NCBI GenBank assembly: GCA_007844125.1 | Contig: CM017559.1 | Location: 33,323,363-33,387,362, forward strand | Length of the DNA stretch: 64,000 nucleotides | Direction: 5' to 3' | Origin: Sinonovacula constricta | Taxonomy: Eukaryota > Mollusca > Bivalvia > Cardiida > Solecurtidae | Shown here: piece after piece, positions 58,401 to 63,992 of the stretch | Numbering within the stretch: position 1 is the stretch's first letter | Layout: each line of letters begins with the position of its first letter | The notes under the pieces: generated by a model | The model's input: only the letters and a program-made list of their open reading frames with translations | Told to the model about the DNA's origin: nothing | The model's database searches: none | Made by a program: the position numbers and the translations under genes

Positions 58401-61387
58401 CTAATCAGAAGGATTCTTAAATAAAAAAGAACACAGATTATTTTCAGTTCATGCATGTTTTATAAATAAACCTAATATAAAAATTAATATTAAAAAGATA
58501 AATAATAACAGTTGTTAATACTTCTTGTTATTCATTATACTGGTAAAACATCCTGTTAATATATATAAAAAAATAATGCATAAAAAACAACCTTTTAAGA
58601 AAATGTTAAAATAAGAATGGTGTTATCTGAACAGCATTTAGTTTCAAATGCCCACCTTTGAGTCCAATCTTGCTCAGAACTTGATGACAGGCCAGCATGA
58701 ACTCCTCAGAGGGACTGGAGTCTTCAGCTTCAGCAACCATGGTTTGGAGAACAATGTTGGTAGCATTCACACTTACCAGAGCACTGGCTTTCTTACCAAC
58801 CTCTAGAGAAATGCAACAAACAATTAGAAAATGAGTCTGTAAAATGATCTAAGTCTAGAAAATATAAAAGCAATCAGTCTGGAATGAGTCTGGAAATTTG
58901 GCTTTCAGTTTCTTGCAAAGCCCCGAAAATATGTCAATTACTACTACATTTTCAGAGAGACATCAATCATATTTATTTTTTGTTGTTGTAAAATTGTTGT
59001 TTTGATTTTGAAAAACATGGCAAGGACATTTTTATGGTCATTAAAGCATTATTATTGTTGAAGGAAAACCTCGGTCAAATGTCTAGGCAGAACCACTGGT
59101 ATAGCGCAGTCAGTATATTTAATAATAAAAAGAAGAAATAAACAATAATAGTACTAAATAAAATAAATATAATAATAAATAATAAAAATAAATTATAATA
59201 AATATAACAAATAAATAATAATAATAATGATAATAAAATGGTACTGACCTCATTTAAAGAGGTTGCACAGTTAAATCAGTCCTGTGAGCCTCAATTAAAG
59301 ATGTAACAATTCATGGCTTGTTTGTCCATGGGCAATCTTTTTTTTCCCATTCTTTGCAAAAAAAATCTTTTAAGAGAATTAGTTTTTCATTGTTACAAAA
59401 AACAGATTTAAACATTTAAAGCATCCGCAACAATCTGCACCAAAACTTACGTGTCTTGCCAAGCAGCTCACAACAGATGTTTATTATGTTGACGAGGACA
59501 GCCCGGTCAAAGGAGTTCTGAAGGAACACAAATGAATTGTTGATAATATATAAAGTAAAAAGAAAACAACTGCTCAAAGGGATTCATCGAAAGTATATAT
59601 TTACAATATTATTAAAAGAAAACAATTATGTATAAATATTTAAAACAATACATTGTCAGATATTTTAGTTTTTGTTTTTTTTTCTTTTAAGGTTTTATGT
59701 AACAAAATGTGTGAGGTACTACATTTTTTTATATATTTATAAACTGTTTCATTTTTTATTGGTTTTACTGTTTTATTAGTACATTTCGTTTTCTTAACAA
59801 CACAAATAATGTCTACTACTAATTAATAAATAAATCATGTTTTTTTCTTAAAAGTTCTCATCACTTTTTTAGATTTCTTATTGACAGGATGCAATGAAAA
59901 GTTATCTACAAAGTTGATGCTTACGATTAAACTATATCTTTAATAATGTAATAATTATTAAATGTGAAAATGAATGCATGGTATGATCAATATTTTTTTT
60001 GTCTTGTTACTAAATGACAAGATCTTCAGTGCCATACCTAAGGCTAATCTACTAGTGCAATAATAAATATTACAAATCCCAACATACTGTTGTCAAGTTT
60101 TACATACAAAACAATCCTAAAGCCAATATATAACATGAGCTTTCTGTAGACACTGGCCTATTGATGGAATATTAAAATTTTTAGTTAAAAAGGGGTATAA
60201 CTCTAAAAATAAAATATTTTTAGGTTACCTGCCCTTTTGAAATGGGCTTGTCTTATAATAAGGAAGAAGTACTCCAAGCATGAAACAATTTTTTTTTTTT
60301 GTCACACCAACACAATTATGGTCATATTGGTGGAGTCCAGCTAATTATTGGTGGAGGAAGACCCCAGACTTATGTCTTGGTAGAACAACCGATGCATCGC
60401 AGGTTGGCTGGAAATCCTCCCAAAATTAAAGTTCTCGCCCCGACCGGGACTTAAACCCACACAGTGAGGGTCTGAGGAGTTTTAAGACTCCGGCATTAAA
60501 AGGAAAATCTCTTAACAGATTTAAAAAAAATGAACACTAACAAAAACAATAACCAATGACAGCATCATCATGAACACCATGACAACAGCTCCACTTTTTT
60601 TTTCTTCTAAAAAAGGCAGAGCTTAAAAGTGAAAGCAAAAAGCATATGGCAAACCTTTTATATCATTGACAACATTATTTCTTATTAACTTTATTTATGA
60701 ACAAATACGAACCCTCAAAATATTTACCGGTAAGTTTTGATTGTATAAACACATTACTGAAATTTATTATAAGTATTCTTCAGAAATGGGTCTAGGCTGT
60801 CCTTAAAACTTAAGGAAAGCCTTTACCTATGTCATTTCAGGAGTACCCTAAATAACTTTCACCAGTCTATGTTAATAAGTCATTTAGGTTAGCGTGTTTA
60901 TGTTACCTCGCACTGGCACACATATGGTCAAATTGGCGACATCCAGCTAATTTTTGTGAAGGAAGACCCCAGACTCATGTGTGGGTAGAGCTACTGGCAC
61001 ACAGCAGGTTGGCTGGAAAACCTCCCCACATCAAGGTTCTCACCCTGACCAAGTTTTGAACTTACACAGTGAGGGGCCAATGCATTAAAAATCAACGACT
61101 CTTAACAGCTCAGTCATGAGTGCCCCCAAATCATTAAAGATGTCAAAAGGATATTTATGTGTTACCCACCCTGAATAAGTTTTGAACTTACACAGTGAGG
61201 GGCCGATGCATTAAAAATCAACTACTCTTAACAGCTCAGTCATGAGTGACCCCAAATCATTATAGATGTCAAAAGGATATTTATGTGTTATCCATCCATA
61301 TTCAGTACAACCTAAGCAAGATAGTTCAGCACTTCTTACCTCCAACAAATAAAGAGCAGTTCTCAAGTAGTACCGATCACCAGTGTA
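34330..61387 (-). CDS. AGTPBP1: Cytosolic carboxypeptidase 1 gene, 5'-partial, 21 exons placed
   Basis: Homologue of CCP1/Nna1, a cytosolic and nuclear M14D zinc carboxypeptidase that removes glutamates from the tubulin C-terminus and side chains. The exons total 3,632 nt, about 1,210 codons, close to the roughly 1,200 residues of vertebrate CCP1 although the N-terminus lies off the right edge. Order: armadillo-like helices, acidic linker, serine-rich segment, CCP N-domain ([17 protein letters not shown]), peptidase domain (VHPGE, DLNR, FHGHS, YTMES). Every junction is GT-AG and in phase except the 5' edge of the 898-nt exon, which is two bases off. Introns of up to 4.6 kb are rich in SINE-A. 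Similarity to human CCP1 was judged from memory. CCP1 is favoured over other CCPs because CCP2, 3, 5 and 6 lack this long N-terminal half; the related CCP4 also has one. Confidence 0.95.
34944..35104 (-). CDS. AGTPBP1: AGTPBP1 exon 20
   Basis: 161 nt, phase 0 at its start, two bases over at its end (TACAG then GTAATG). It encodes the last helix of the peptidase domain: [17 protein letters not shown] matches LEEMGAKFCVGLLRL of vertebrate CCP1. A variable segment with [14 protein letters not shown] follows. Confidence 0.93.
35275..35454 (-). CDS. AGTPBP1: AGTPBP1 exon 19, catalytic glutamate
   Basis: 180 nt, 60 codons, phase 0 at both ends. It reads [20 protein letters not shown], then [19 protein letters not shown] and [12 protein letters not shown]. 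The Glu of YTMES is at the place of the M14 catalytic base (Glu270 of carboxypeptidase A). Acceptor CCTTTTCAG, donor AAG|GTATCA. Confidence 0.95.
35455..36002 (-). other. Intron 18, no recognised repeat
   Basis: 548 bases of AT-rich intron with GT and AG ends; nothing else is seen. Confidence 0.7.
36003..36140 (-). CDS. AGTPBP1: AGTPBP1 exon 18, third zinc ligand
   Basis: 138 nt, 46 codons, phase 0. It begins [20 protein letters not shown]; the first His of FHGHS aligns with the third zinc ligand of M14 enzymes (His196 of carboxypeptidase A). The rest ([19 protein letters not shown]) is a variable loop. Acceptor TTTTCCAG, donor AAG|GTAACA. Confidence 0.95.
36329..36528 (+). mobile_element. 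SINE-A, 5'-truncated, antisense to the gene
   Basis: A plus-strand copy from box B (GGTTAGAGTCCCAGTCGGGG) through the body to an A-rich tail. ACAATTATCATC flanks both sides, a target duplication. It is the only plus-strand SINE-A seen inside the gene. Its tail module (ACTGTGTCAGTGCGAAGTAA) marks a second subfamily. Confidence 0.8.
36825..36930 (-). mobile_element. SINE-A fragment
   Basis: TTGTTATATTGCACTGACAC, ATGGTCATTTTGGC and GTCTGGATAGAACTACC show a reversed body. The head is missing. Confidence 0.65.
37029..37158 (-). CDS. AGTPBP1: AGTPBP1 exon 17, substrate-binding Asn-Arg
   Basis: 130 nt; the first base completes an Asn codon. It reads [17 protein letters not shown], then [18 protein letters not shown], ending KTPL before GTAAGT. 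DLNR holds the Asn-Arg pair that binds the substrate carboxylate in M14 enzymes; LHPTIYH is a CCP hallmark. Confidence 0.95.
37172..37452 (-). mobile_element. SINE-B copy
   Basis: Reversed body with TTTATTGGGTTTTATCGTCT, AGATATAGTGCTGCCTT, ATGATACAACACCCAGTCAC and CGGCCCGGGATCGAACC (reversed box B). The head breaks off after box B. Confidence 0.75.
37830..37985. repeat. Dispersed repeat D, copy 1
   Basis: Collinear with 52,150-52,320: TGACACTTGACAGG, GTTTAAGGTAAATA, AAATTAAAATACATGAG, GTTAAAATAATGTGAAT. Non-coding and unrecognised. Confidence 0.5.
38084..38192 (-). CDS. AGTPBP1: AGTPBP1 exon 16
   Basis: 109 nt; two bases complete Gly, then [20 protein letters not shown] and [15 protein letters not shown], with two bases left for the next Asn. 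[12 protein letters not shown] matches the strand and loop after the HxxE motif in CCPs. Acceptor ATTCACAG, donor AA|GTATGTG. Confidence 0.95.
38516..38690 (-). mobile_element. SINE-A copy, degraded
   Basis: Poly-T at low coordinates (reversed A-tail), then GACATTCAGCTTTTTTGTGT, CCTTGGTAGAACTAATGGCA and GCTGCTAGACCTTCCCACAT. Its head is lost. Confidence 0.6.
38975..39470. repeat. About 144-bp tandem repeat rich in TGACCT half-sites
   Basis: Three and a half units, each with GACATGATTTTGCTTCAAGG, TGACCTTGACCTTCAAGGTA and a TTTCTGTGAAATAATTTTAAA-like block. Units 2 and 3 hold TGACCTTGACCT, two nuclear-receptor half-sites with zero spacing (39,165-39,176; 39,311-39,322), plus an inverted AAGGTCA nearby. 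Intronic. Confidence 0.85.
39519..39590 (-). CDS. AGTPBP1: AGTPBP1 exon 15, HPGE zinc motif
   Basis: 72 nt. It reads [20 protein letters not shown] then VMK, with split codons at both ends. His and Glu of HPGE are the first two zinc ligands of the M14 HxxE signature, and the surrounding sequence is the CCP hallmark. Acceptor AATAACAG, donor AAAG|GTGAGT. Confidence 0.97.
40051..40257. mobile_element. MITE with 11-bp perfect TIRs
   Basis: CAGGGTTGTCA at the left, TGACAACCCTG at the right. AGCTTA flanks both ends (40,045-40,050 and 40,258-40,263). The interior contains GGCGGTCAAATCGGCC and GGGGGTCCGGGGGCATGC. There is no coding part. Superfamily uncertain, because the 6-bp duplication is unusual. 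Confidence 0.75.
40380..40512 (-). mobile_element. SINE-B fragment
   Basis: Reversed body pieces GGAGATACATAGTTTTGCCT, GCATGATACCACACACAGTC and GCCAACCAGTTGTGGAACT, then TGGAGCCGACACTCTACC from the head. The middle is deleted. Confidence 0.6.
40587..40740 (-). CDS. AGTPBP1: AGTPBP1 exon 14
   Basis: 154 nt, phase 0 at its start, one base over. It reads [40 protein letters not shown], then [11 protein letters not shown]. It forms the start of the peptidase domain; LCETxSGNxxPxxTITA is conserved in CCPs. Acceptor CTGTGTAG, donor CTTA|GTGAGT. Confidence 0.95.
40741..41349 (-). other. Intron 13, no recognised repeat
   Basis: AT-rich intron. A lone TGACCTTGACCTT lies near 41,197-41,210, like the tandem repeat in intron 15. 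Confidence 0.6.
41350..41582 (-). CDS. AGTPBP1: AGTPBP1 exon 13, CCP N-domain
   Basis: 233 nt. Two bases complete Gly, then [49 protein letters not shown] and [17 protein letters not shown], ending in phase 0 (CAG|GTATGC). This is the conserved N-domain that precedes the peptidase in all CCPs. Confidence 0.96.
41583..42885 (-). other. Intron 12, right part, no recognised repeat
   Basis: AT-rich intron. A 64-codon frame at 42,538 has no signature. The stretch after about 42,480 may be a decayed part of the adjacent tandem-core element. Confidence 0.5.
42890..43423 (+). mobile_element. Tandem-core dispersed element, second copy
   Basis: Shares the repeating block of 62,040-63,060: GCCATTTTTTTT, CAAAATTCTTTGAA, TGTATACCAATTATTAAGG, CTCTTGTAGTTTCTAACA. 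It has the same right end, CTCAGGTGAGCTAAAA. About three internal repeats of roughly 150 bp. Confidence 0.7.
43441..43597 (-). CDS. AGTPBP1: AGTPBP1 exon 12, CCP N-domain
   Basis: 157 nt, phase 0 at its start, one base over. It reads [30 protein letters not shown] and [25 protein letters not shown]..., HQWFYFEV and RFNIxNCEKxNSQFN are near-invariant in CCP1 proteins. Acceptor TCTTCCAG, donor TTTG|GTGAGT. Confidence 0.97.
43850..44150. repeat. Dispersed repeat C, copy 2
   Basis: Collinear with 29,760-30,165: TAATCCAAATAGTAGGTAG, AAGTTGGAATTCTTGGACTT, AAATCCATTGACATAGAG, TACCTACTTGCATGTAG and ATGTCTCTCA. Unrecognised. Confidence 0.5.
44198..44288 (-). CDS. AGTPBP1: AGTPBP1 exon 11
   Basis: 91 nt. 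The first base completes Arg, then [20 protein letters not shown] and [10 protein letters not shown], ending in phase 0 (TGG|GTAAGG). [16 protein letters not shown] matches LKFNSKFESGNLRKVI of vertebrate CCP1, the start of the N-domain. Confidence 0.95.
44289..45965 (-). other. Intron 10, left part, no recognised repeat
   Basis: A 123-codon plus-strand frame at 44,937-45,308 has no family signature and lies antisense in an intron, so it is not called. Nothing else is seen. Confidence 0.5.
45968..46205 (-). mobile_element. SINE-A copy
   Basis: GCAGTGACCATTTATTATAT, CTTTGTGGTGGAGGAAGACC, CATGTCTGGGTAGAACAA and CGGGACTCAAACC (reversed box B) are followed by GGCTAAGCAGTCAGGAG. Confidence 0.8.
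46414..46560 (-). CDS. AGTPBP1: AGTPBP1 exon 10
   Basis: 147 nt. One base completes Arg, then [48 protein letters not shown] and two bases over. With the previous exon it gives [14 protein letters not shown], matching YGVQRTKIAQDIER of human CCP1. The donor AG|GTTGGT is weak but fits the phase. Confidence 0.92.
46695..46830 (-). mobile_element. SINE-A fragment
   Basis: TTTTGTTACATAACACCAAC, GGCAACCTCCAGCTAATTAT and CATGCCTGGGTTGAAC show the reversed body of the subfamily that ends in a TGTTAC tail. Confidence 0.6.
46831..47820 (-). other. Intron 9 stretch without recognised repeats
   Basis: Very AT-rich; nothing supported. Confidence 0.45.
47832..48214 (+). mobile_element. MITE-G, 383-bp copy
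   Basis: Left CAATCGGAACTCCTCGGGTA, right TTATCCGAGGTGTTCCGACTG trimmed here to its last bases CCGAGGTGTTCCGACTG. AGGTATAAC and AGGTATACA flank it, a partly decayed 8-9-bp duplication. The best-preserved long copy. Confidence 0.8.
48215..49600 (-). other. Intron 9 stretch without recognised repeats
   Basis: AT-rich. A plus-strand exon-like patch at 48,979-49,017 is discussed among the rejected items. Confidence 0.45.
49620..49965. repeat. Degenerate GAT/GTT triplet repeat
   Basis: About 345 bases dominated by GATGATGTT-like triplets with many substitutions. Three frames stay open, giving Asp/Val-, Met/Leu- or Asn/Ile-rich nonsense peptides. Confidence 0.8.
50336..50825 (+). mobile_element. 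SINE-B split by a SINE-A insertion
   Basis: The head (GGACCTGGTAGAGCAATTGG) and first body part lie at 50,336-50,430. The rest (GTAACTGGGTGTGGTATCAT, GGCAGCACTATATCCACT) lies at 50,690-50,825. The break holds a minus-strand SINE-A, so B was there first. Confidence 0.8.
50431..50677 (-). mobile_element. SINE-A nested in SINE-B
   Basis: Complete minus-strand copy with head (box B reversed as GACTCGAACCCACGC), body and reversed tail. GCTCCCTTTCTT lies at 50,419-50,430 and 50,678-50,689, a perfect 12-bp target duplication made of SINE-B sequence. Confidence 0.88.
50895..51150 (-). mobile_element. SINE-B copy
   Basis: TTTATTGGGTTCATCGTCCC, GGCATGATACCACAGCCAGT, TTTTTAATGACTTCGGTATG and a degraded head. 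It ends about 55 bases before exon 9. Confidence 0.7.
51207..52104 (-). CDS. AGTPBP1: AGTPBP1 exon 9, large linker exon with start conflict
   Basis: Up to 898 nt. Its clear frame gives [20 protein letters not shown] (compare GRTIEDLKMYEHLFPEL in human CCP1), a Ser/Thr-rich stretch, a lysine cluster ([17 protein letters not shown]), an acidic patch ([16 protein letters not shown]), then [10 protein letters not shown] and FGVQR before AG|GTAAGT. The canonical acceptor TTATCAG at 52,105 enters in phase 0 and reads AEDDPTES, but is then two bases out of the main frame and meets a TGA. An acceptor GAGAG with exon start at 52,081 would keep phase 0, dropping AEDDPTES. Either that site is used or GTGT near 52,079-52,083 carries a 2-bp indel. 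Confidence 0.9.
52150..52320. repeat. Dispersed repeat D, copy 2
   Basis: Collinear with 37,830-37,985: CACTGACACTTGATAGGGCA, TTAAAATTAAAATACTTGTG and GGTTAAAATAATGTGAATTA. Unrecognised. Confidence 0.5.
52321..53325 (-). other. Intron 8 stretch without recognised repeats
   Basis: AT-rich; nothing supported. Confidence 0.45.
53330..53530 (-). mobile_element. SINE-A copy
   Basis: TTGCTACATCACACCAAAAC, CTATTGGTGGGGAAAGACCC, ATCTGGGTAGAACCACCTGC and CAGGACTCGAACCCACAC (reversed box B). Confidence 0.8.
53652..53770 (-). CDS. AGTPBP1: AGTPBP1 exon 8, acidic linker
   Basis: 119 nt. Two bases complete Glu, then [20 protein letters not shown] and [19 protein letters not shown], ending in phase 0 (GAG|GTGGGA). 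Only this frame is open; the other two stop at once. It matches the acidic DESDDNDDIDLEAENE-type linker of vertebrate CCP1 in character and place. Confidence 0.88.
54330..54530 (-). mobile_element. SINE-A copy
   Basis: TGTCCAATTATGATCATTAT, GTCCAGCTATTCTGGTGGAG, GGTCTTCCCACATTTGGTAC, GGGATTCAAACCAAGG and GGTTAAGCAGTCAGAGGAG. Confidence 0.78.
54531..55154 (-). other. Intron 7 stretch without recognised repeats
   Basis: Nothing supported. Confidence 0.45.
55155..55373 (-). CDS. AGTPBP1: AGTPBP1 exon 7
   Basis: 219 nt. Two bases complete Arg, then [55 protein letters not shown] and SELYPETGA, one base over. [15 protein letters not shown] and IMRKCxPxNxLPL match GRKAFIDANGMKILY and LIMRKCFPKNRLPL of human CCP1, the end of the armadillo-like region. 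Confidence 0.96.
55830..55905 (-). repeat. Dispersed repeat F fragment
   Basis: GCACCCCAGTCGGTCCTTTT, then GACCGTTCCAAGGCG. This is the reverse of the GGGACCGACTGGGGTGC end seen at 27,060-27,085. Confidence 0.5.
55906..56370 (-). other. Intron 6 stretch without recognised repeats
   Basis: AT-rich. A GTCTGCCAAGGCTTTGCGAT patch near 56,182 faintly recalls the start of exon 7 (ACTAATGCTTTACGACC) but is too short to call an exon copy. Confidence 0.4.
56371..56517 (-). CDS. AGTPBP1: AGTPBP1 exon 6
   Basis: 147 nt. Two bases complete Arg, then [40 protein letters not shown] and ILKNITNL, one base over. DWHxxDxxHRxxxIRKGxL and KxxTN are CCP1 signatures in the armadillo-like region. Confidence 0.96.
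56550..56715 (-). mobile_element. SINE-A copy
   Basis: TTTGTGTTACATTGCACTGA, GCCTGGGTAGAACCACCGGT, GTTAGCTGGAAAACCTACCC and CCAGGACTTGAACCAACCC (reversed box B). Same subfamily as the copies at 60,295 and 60,900. Confidence 0.78.
56716..57170 (-). other. Intron 5 stretch without recognised repeats
   Basis: Nothing supported. Confidence 0.45.
57180..57300 (-). mobile_element. SINE-A fragment
   Basis: GATGTCTAGCTATTCTTAGT, GAGAAAGAACCCTGACAAAT, GTAGAACCAGAGGCACACTG. No head is left. Confidence 0.6.
57534..57665 (-). CDS. AGTPBP1: AGTPBP1 exon 5
   Basis: 132 nt. Two bases complete Ser, then [40 protein letters not shown] and TKS, one base over. NSVNSxxLGKxxxxxxxxKxI and the KxALDxLxxLxKS pattern match the armadillo-like region of CCP1. 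Confidence 0.95.
57666..58220 (-). other. Intron 4, no recognised repeat
   Basis: AT-rich; nothing supported. Confidence 0.6.
58221..58352 (-). CDS. AGTPBP1: AGTPBP1 exon 4
   Basis: 132 nt. Two bases complete Asp, then [40 protein letters not shown] and TNN, one base over. [15 protein letters not shown] matches KDKKFGVKARINGAL of human CCP1. Acceptor TATTTCAG, donor AACA|GTAAGT. Confidence 0.96.
58353..58655 (-). other. Intron 3, no recognised repeat
   Basis: AT-rich; nothing supported. Confidence 0.6.
58656..58802 (-). CDS. AGTPBP1: AGTPBP1 exon 3
   Basis: 147 nt. Two bases complete Gln, then [40 protein letters not shown] and VLSKIGLK, one base over. VLSKIGLKD matches ILAKIGPKD of human CCP1. 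The acceptor CTCTAG|AG was chosen because it keeps phase with exon 2. Confidence 0.92.
58980..59110 (-). mobile_element. SINE-A fragment
   Basis: TTGAAAAACATGGCAAGGAC, GTTGAAGGAAAACCTCGGTC, GTCTAGGCAGAACCACTGGT. The head is absent. AATA-rich low-complexity sequence follows at 59,120-59,240. Confidence 0.65.
59451..59517 (-). CDS. AGTPBP1: AGTPBP1 exon 2 of those found
   Basis: 67 nt, phase 0 at its start, one base over. It reads [20 protein letters not shown] then KT. With the flanking exons it gives [20 protein letters not shown], comparable to [20 protein letters not shown] in human CCP1. Acceptor TTCCTTCAG, donor ACAC|GTAAGT. Confidence 0.85.
59518..60290 (-). other. Intron 1 stretch without recognised repeats
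   Basis: AT-rich; nothing supported. Confidence 0.45.
60295..60495 (-). mobile_element. SINE-A copy
   Basis: TTTGTCACACCAACACAATT, CCAGCTAATTATTGGTGGAG, GACTTATGTCTTGGTAGAAC, CCCGACCGGGACTTAAACC and ACACAGTGAGGGTCTGAGG. Confidence 0.82.
60900..61297 (-). mobile_element. SINE-A with duplicated head region
   Basis: Body at 60,900-61,045 (GTTACCTCGCACTGGCACAC, CATGTGTGGGTAGAGCTACT). The head-side segment TTTTGAACTTACACAGTGAG through ATATTTATGTGTTA is then repeated in tandem (about 61,045-61,170 and 61,171-61,297) with few differences. Confidence 0.75.
61340..61387 (-). CDS. AGTPBP1: AGTPBP1 exon 1 of those found (small)
   Basis: 48 nt, 16 codons, phase 0 at both ends: [16 protein letters not shown]. 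Donor GGAG|GTAAGA is strong; acceptor GTTAAAAG is ordinary. The tail aligns with the GMEILLSTLE region before NTKDL in human CCP1. Short and weakly conserved, so less certain. Upstream coding exons with the start codon are not in the window. Confidence 0.65.
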
Positions 61388-62035
61388 CTTTTAACAAATA
61401 AATGTGTATAAATAAAAAAATGAACATATATTAAATTCTTACAGAATATTTTTATAGAATAAGCGTGTGCAACAAATTGTGTCCATCAGCAAGTTACAAT
61501 TGTATTTTGATGGGGTTTTTTTTTCTAACATTTTTTTTCTGTCTTTTAACAACTAATAGCTGTACTTAAATGCTTTAATATTAATTCCTTTAATTTTTTT
61601 GAGGTAAAACATTCCACATTCTATCTTTCACAATTTTTTAGAAGCATTATTAACTGGAAGCTTATATGCATATATAATACTTCCCCAAACATAGTTGGGT
61701 GCCACAATCACATGACATCATACCACAGCAATTATCCTTTTAGGATGGTGTTCAACTTTCAAATGCTAAACAATGCCATCTGATTGCCAATTTATTATAA
61801 CTATATTTCAGTTTGACTCAACAACATGCATTTTTTTAATTTCTTAAAAAAAATATCCATGTGTTTATATAGGAAACCATCTCTATATATGTACTTTAAA
61901 TTGCTCTGTATATACATTTCATGAACAGTATAACAATAATGCATGTAAATACGGTTGGCAAGAAAAAGACTGGGGATAAAAAAAAAAAAATTTAATGTTA
62001 AAACTGTTCATGTGAAATAAGGTGACAAAAAAAAA
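61388..62035 (-). other. Intron upstream of the first exon found
   Basis: AT-rich; no repeat or exon recognised. Confidence 0.45.
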
Positions 62036-62039
62036 ACAA

Positions 62040-63060
62040 AAGGGCCATGATGGCCCTTTATTGCTCACCTAAGTGCCATAGAAATTTAGCCCTGGTGGCT
62101 ATGCTTTTTGACAGGTCAAAATTCTTTTAGAAATCTTGATACAAGGCCATCAAAGGAATATATAAACCAAATATCAAAGCTCTAAGTCTTGTGGTTTCTG
62201 ACAAGAAGATTTTCAAATTATTAGCCATATAGTGAAATGGTCATGCCTTGGGCAGCAATATTATGTGACGGATCAAAATGTTTTGAACAATCTTAATACA
62301 GGACCAACCAAAAACATGGATACCAAATATCAAGGCTCAAACTCTTGTAGTTTTTGACAATAAGACTTTCAAAGTATTCCTTAATAGCCTTTTATGGAAA
62401 ATGGCCACGACCCTGGCAGACATGTCTTTTAACAGTTCTTTGAACAATTTTGAAACAGGGCCACCAGCAAAACATGTCCCAAATAACCCCAAATATCAAA
62501 GCTCTAGTACTTGCAGTTCCTGACGGGGATATTTTCTGAGTTTTCACATAAAGCTATATATGGAAAATGGCCATGCCCCTGGCGTCCATGTTTTTTAACT
62601 TCTTTGAACAACCTTGATACAGGGCTACCCAAGGAACATGTATACCAAATATCAAGGCTCTTGCTCTTGCAGTTTTCCACACGATGATTTTCAAAATTTT
62701 CCTATATAGCCTTATTTGGAAAATGGCTAAGCCCCTGGTGGCCATGTTTTTTGATGAATCAGAATTATTTGAACACTCTTGATACAGGGCCACCCAAGGA
62801 TCATGTGTATTAAATATCAAGGCTCTAGCTTTAGTAGTTTCTGACAAGAAGACTTTCTAAGTTTTCCTATATAGCCTTAGGTGGAAAATGGCCATATCCC
62901 TGGCGGCCATGTTTTTGTTTATTCATTTGATCATTTGAACAACTTTTTATTCCCCCAGCCTGCCTTAGCTTCTGAGATAGTTTGGCTAAATTTGATCCAG
63001 TAGTTTCGGTAGATATCAATTGAAAGTGTTGATGGATGTGTGAGCTCAGGTGAGCTAAAA
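62040..63060 (+). mobile_element. Tandem-core dispersed element, fuller copy
   Basis: Left end AGGGCCATGATGGCCCT (palindrome) then TTATTGCTCACCTAAG; right end CTCAGGTGAGCTAAAA, which inversely matches TTGCTCACCT. The interior has about six repeats of 145-165 bp, each with ATGGCCATGCCCCTGG, TTTGAACAACCTTGATACAG, ACCAAATATCAAGGCTC and a CTTGTAGTTTCTGACA block. Bivalve pearl-type elements (now placed near Helitrons) also have tandem-repeat cores; affinity is a guess. Confidence 0.75.
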
Positions 63061-63204
63061 TATCATGTGTTGCTAAAAAATACATATATATTTCTATTGG
63101 CTTACATTTATATATATAATAAATCTGCAGATTTAAAATTATGTAAGATCTGTTTCCACTGGGTGTCAAATTAGTATTTCTTCTAAGGTTTCAAGAAGGT
63201 GTTA

Positions 63205-63400
63205 CTTTTTAAAGTGAAATGATGTTTGATGTAAAGGGAAATGCTGTTTGCTAAAAAAATGAAATGATATTCAATACAAAGATAAATGATGTTTGATATA
63301 AAGTGAGATAATGTTTGATATAAAGCGAAACGATGTTTGATATCAAGTCAAATGATGTTTGATACAAAATAAAATTATGTTTGATATAAAGTGATACGAT
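63205..63400. repeat. ATGATGTTTGATATAAAGTG minisatellite
   Basis: About nine imperfect units of 20-23 bp. The minus-strand frame through it is repetitive and not a gene. Confidence 0.8.
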
Positions 63401-63547
63401 TTTGCCAGTTGTGCAACAGCATTCTAAACAGCAGACAAGATGACCAACAATTATGATAGATTTTACCATAAAATCAAAGAAACTGTTGTATTCAAGATGT
63501 GGAAACTTTGACTGATTAAAATTTGTTTTTAACAAATGATTATGTTT

Positions 63548-63862
63548 GTTTGTTTATTGGGTTTATCATCTTACCAACAGCATTTCAGTTATTTGGAGAC
63601 AGTGTCCACTTGAAGCAGATATAGTTCTGCCTTAACTGTGTATAGCAAGCTGTGAACACCTAGCATGATACCACACCCAGTCACATTATCCTGACACCAG
63701 GCCAACCAGTAATGGAACTATCATTATATTTGCTTGAACATTAGCAAAGGGGCTATACCTTTACCCTTTTAACGACTTTGGTATATCGTGGCCAGGGATC
63801 AAACCCGCGACCTCCCAATCCTGGAGCCGAGGCTATATCGATTGCGCTACCAGGTCCGGTTT
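63548..63862 (-). mobile_element. SINE-B, near full-length
   Basis: Minus-strand head GGACCTGGTAGCGCAATCGA (box A), GCGGGTTTGATCCCTGG (box B), body with GTCGTTAAAA and GCAGAACTATATCTGC, and a tail of CAAACAAACA. The best-preserved member in the window. Confidence 0.85.
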
Positions 63863-63992
63863 TAACAAAAGGTTATATGTTATGTGTAGATAATATCAAA
63901 TAGAAAGTGGCAATCATGATAAGACATATTGGAAAAGTACATACATTTGCATGTGTTTAATTATCATGTCAGAAACAATGAACTGGACTTTT

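Noticed and set aside
62554..63535. Minus-strand frames of 94-100 codons upstream of AGTPBP1 exons
   Set aside because: They lie in the tandem-core element, its flank and a minisatellite, show internal repetition, and do not resemble the CCP1 N-terminus.
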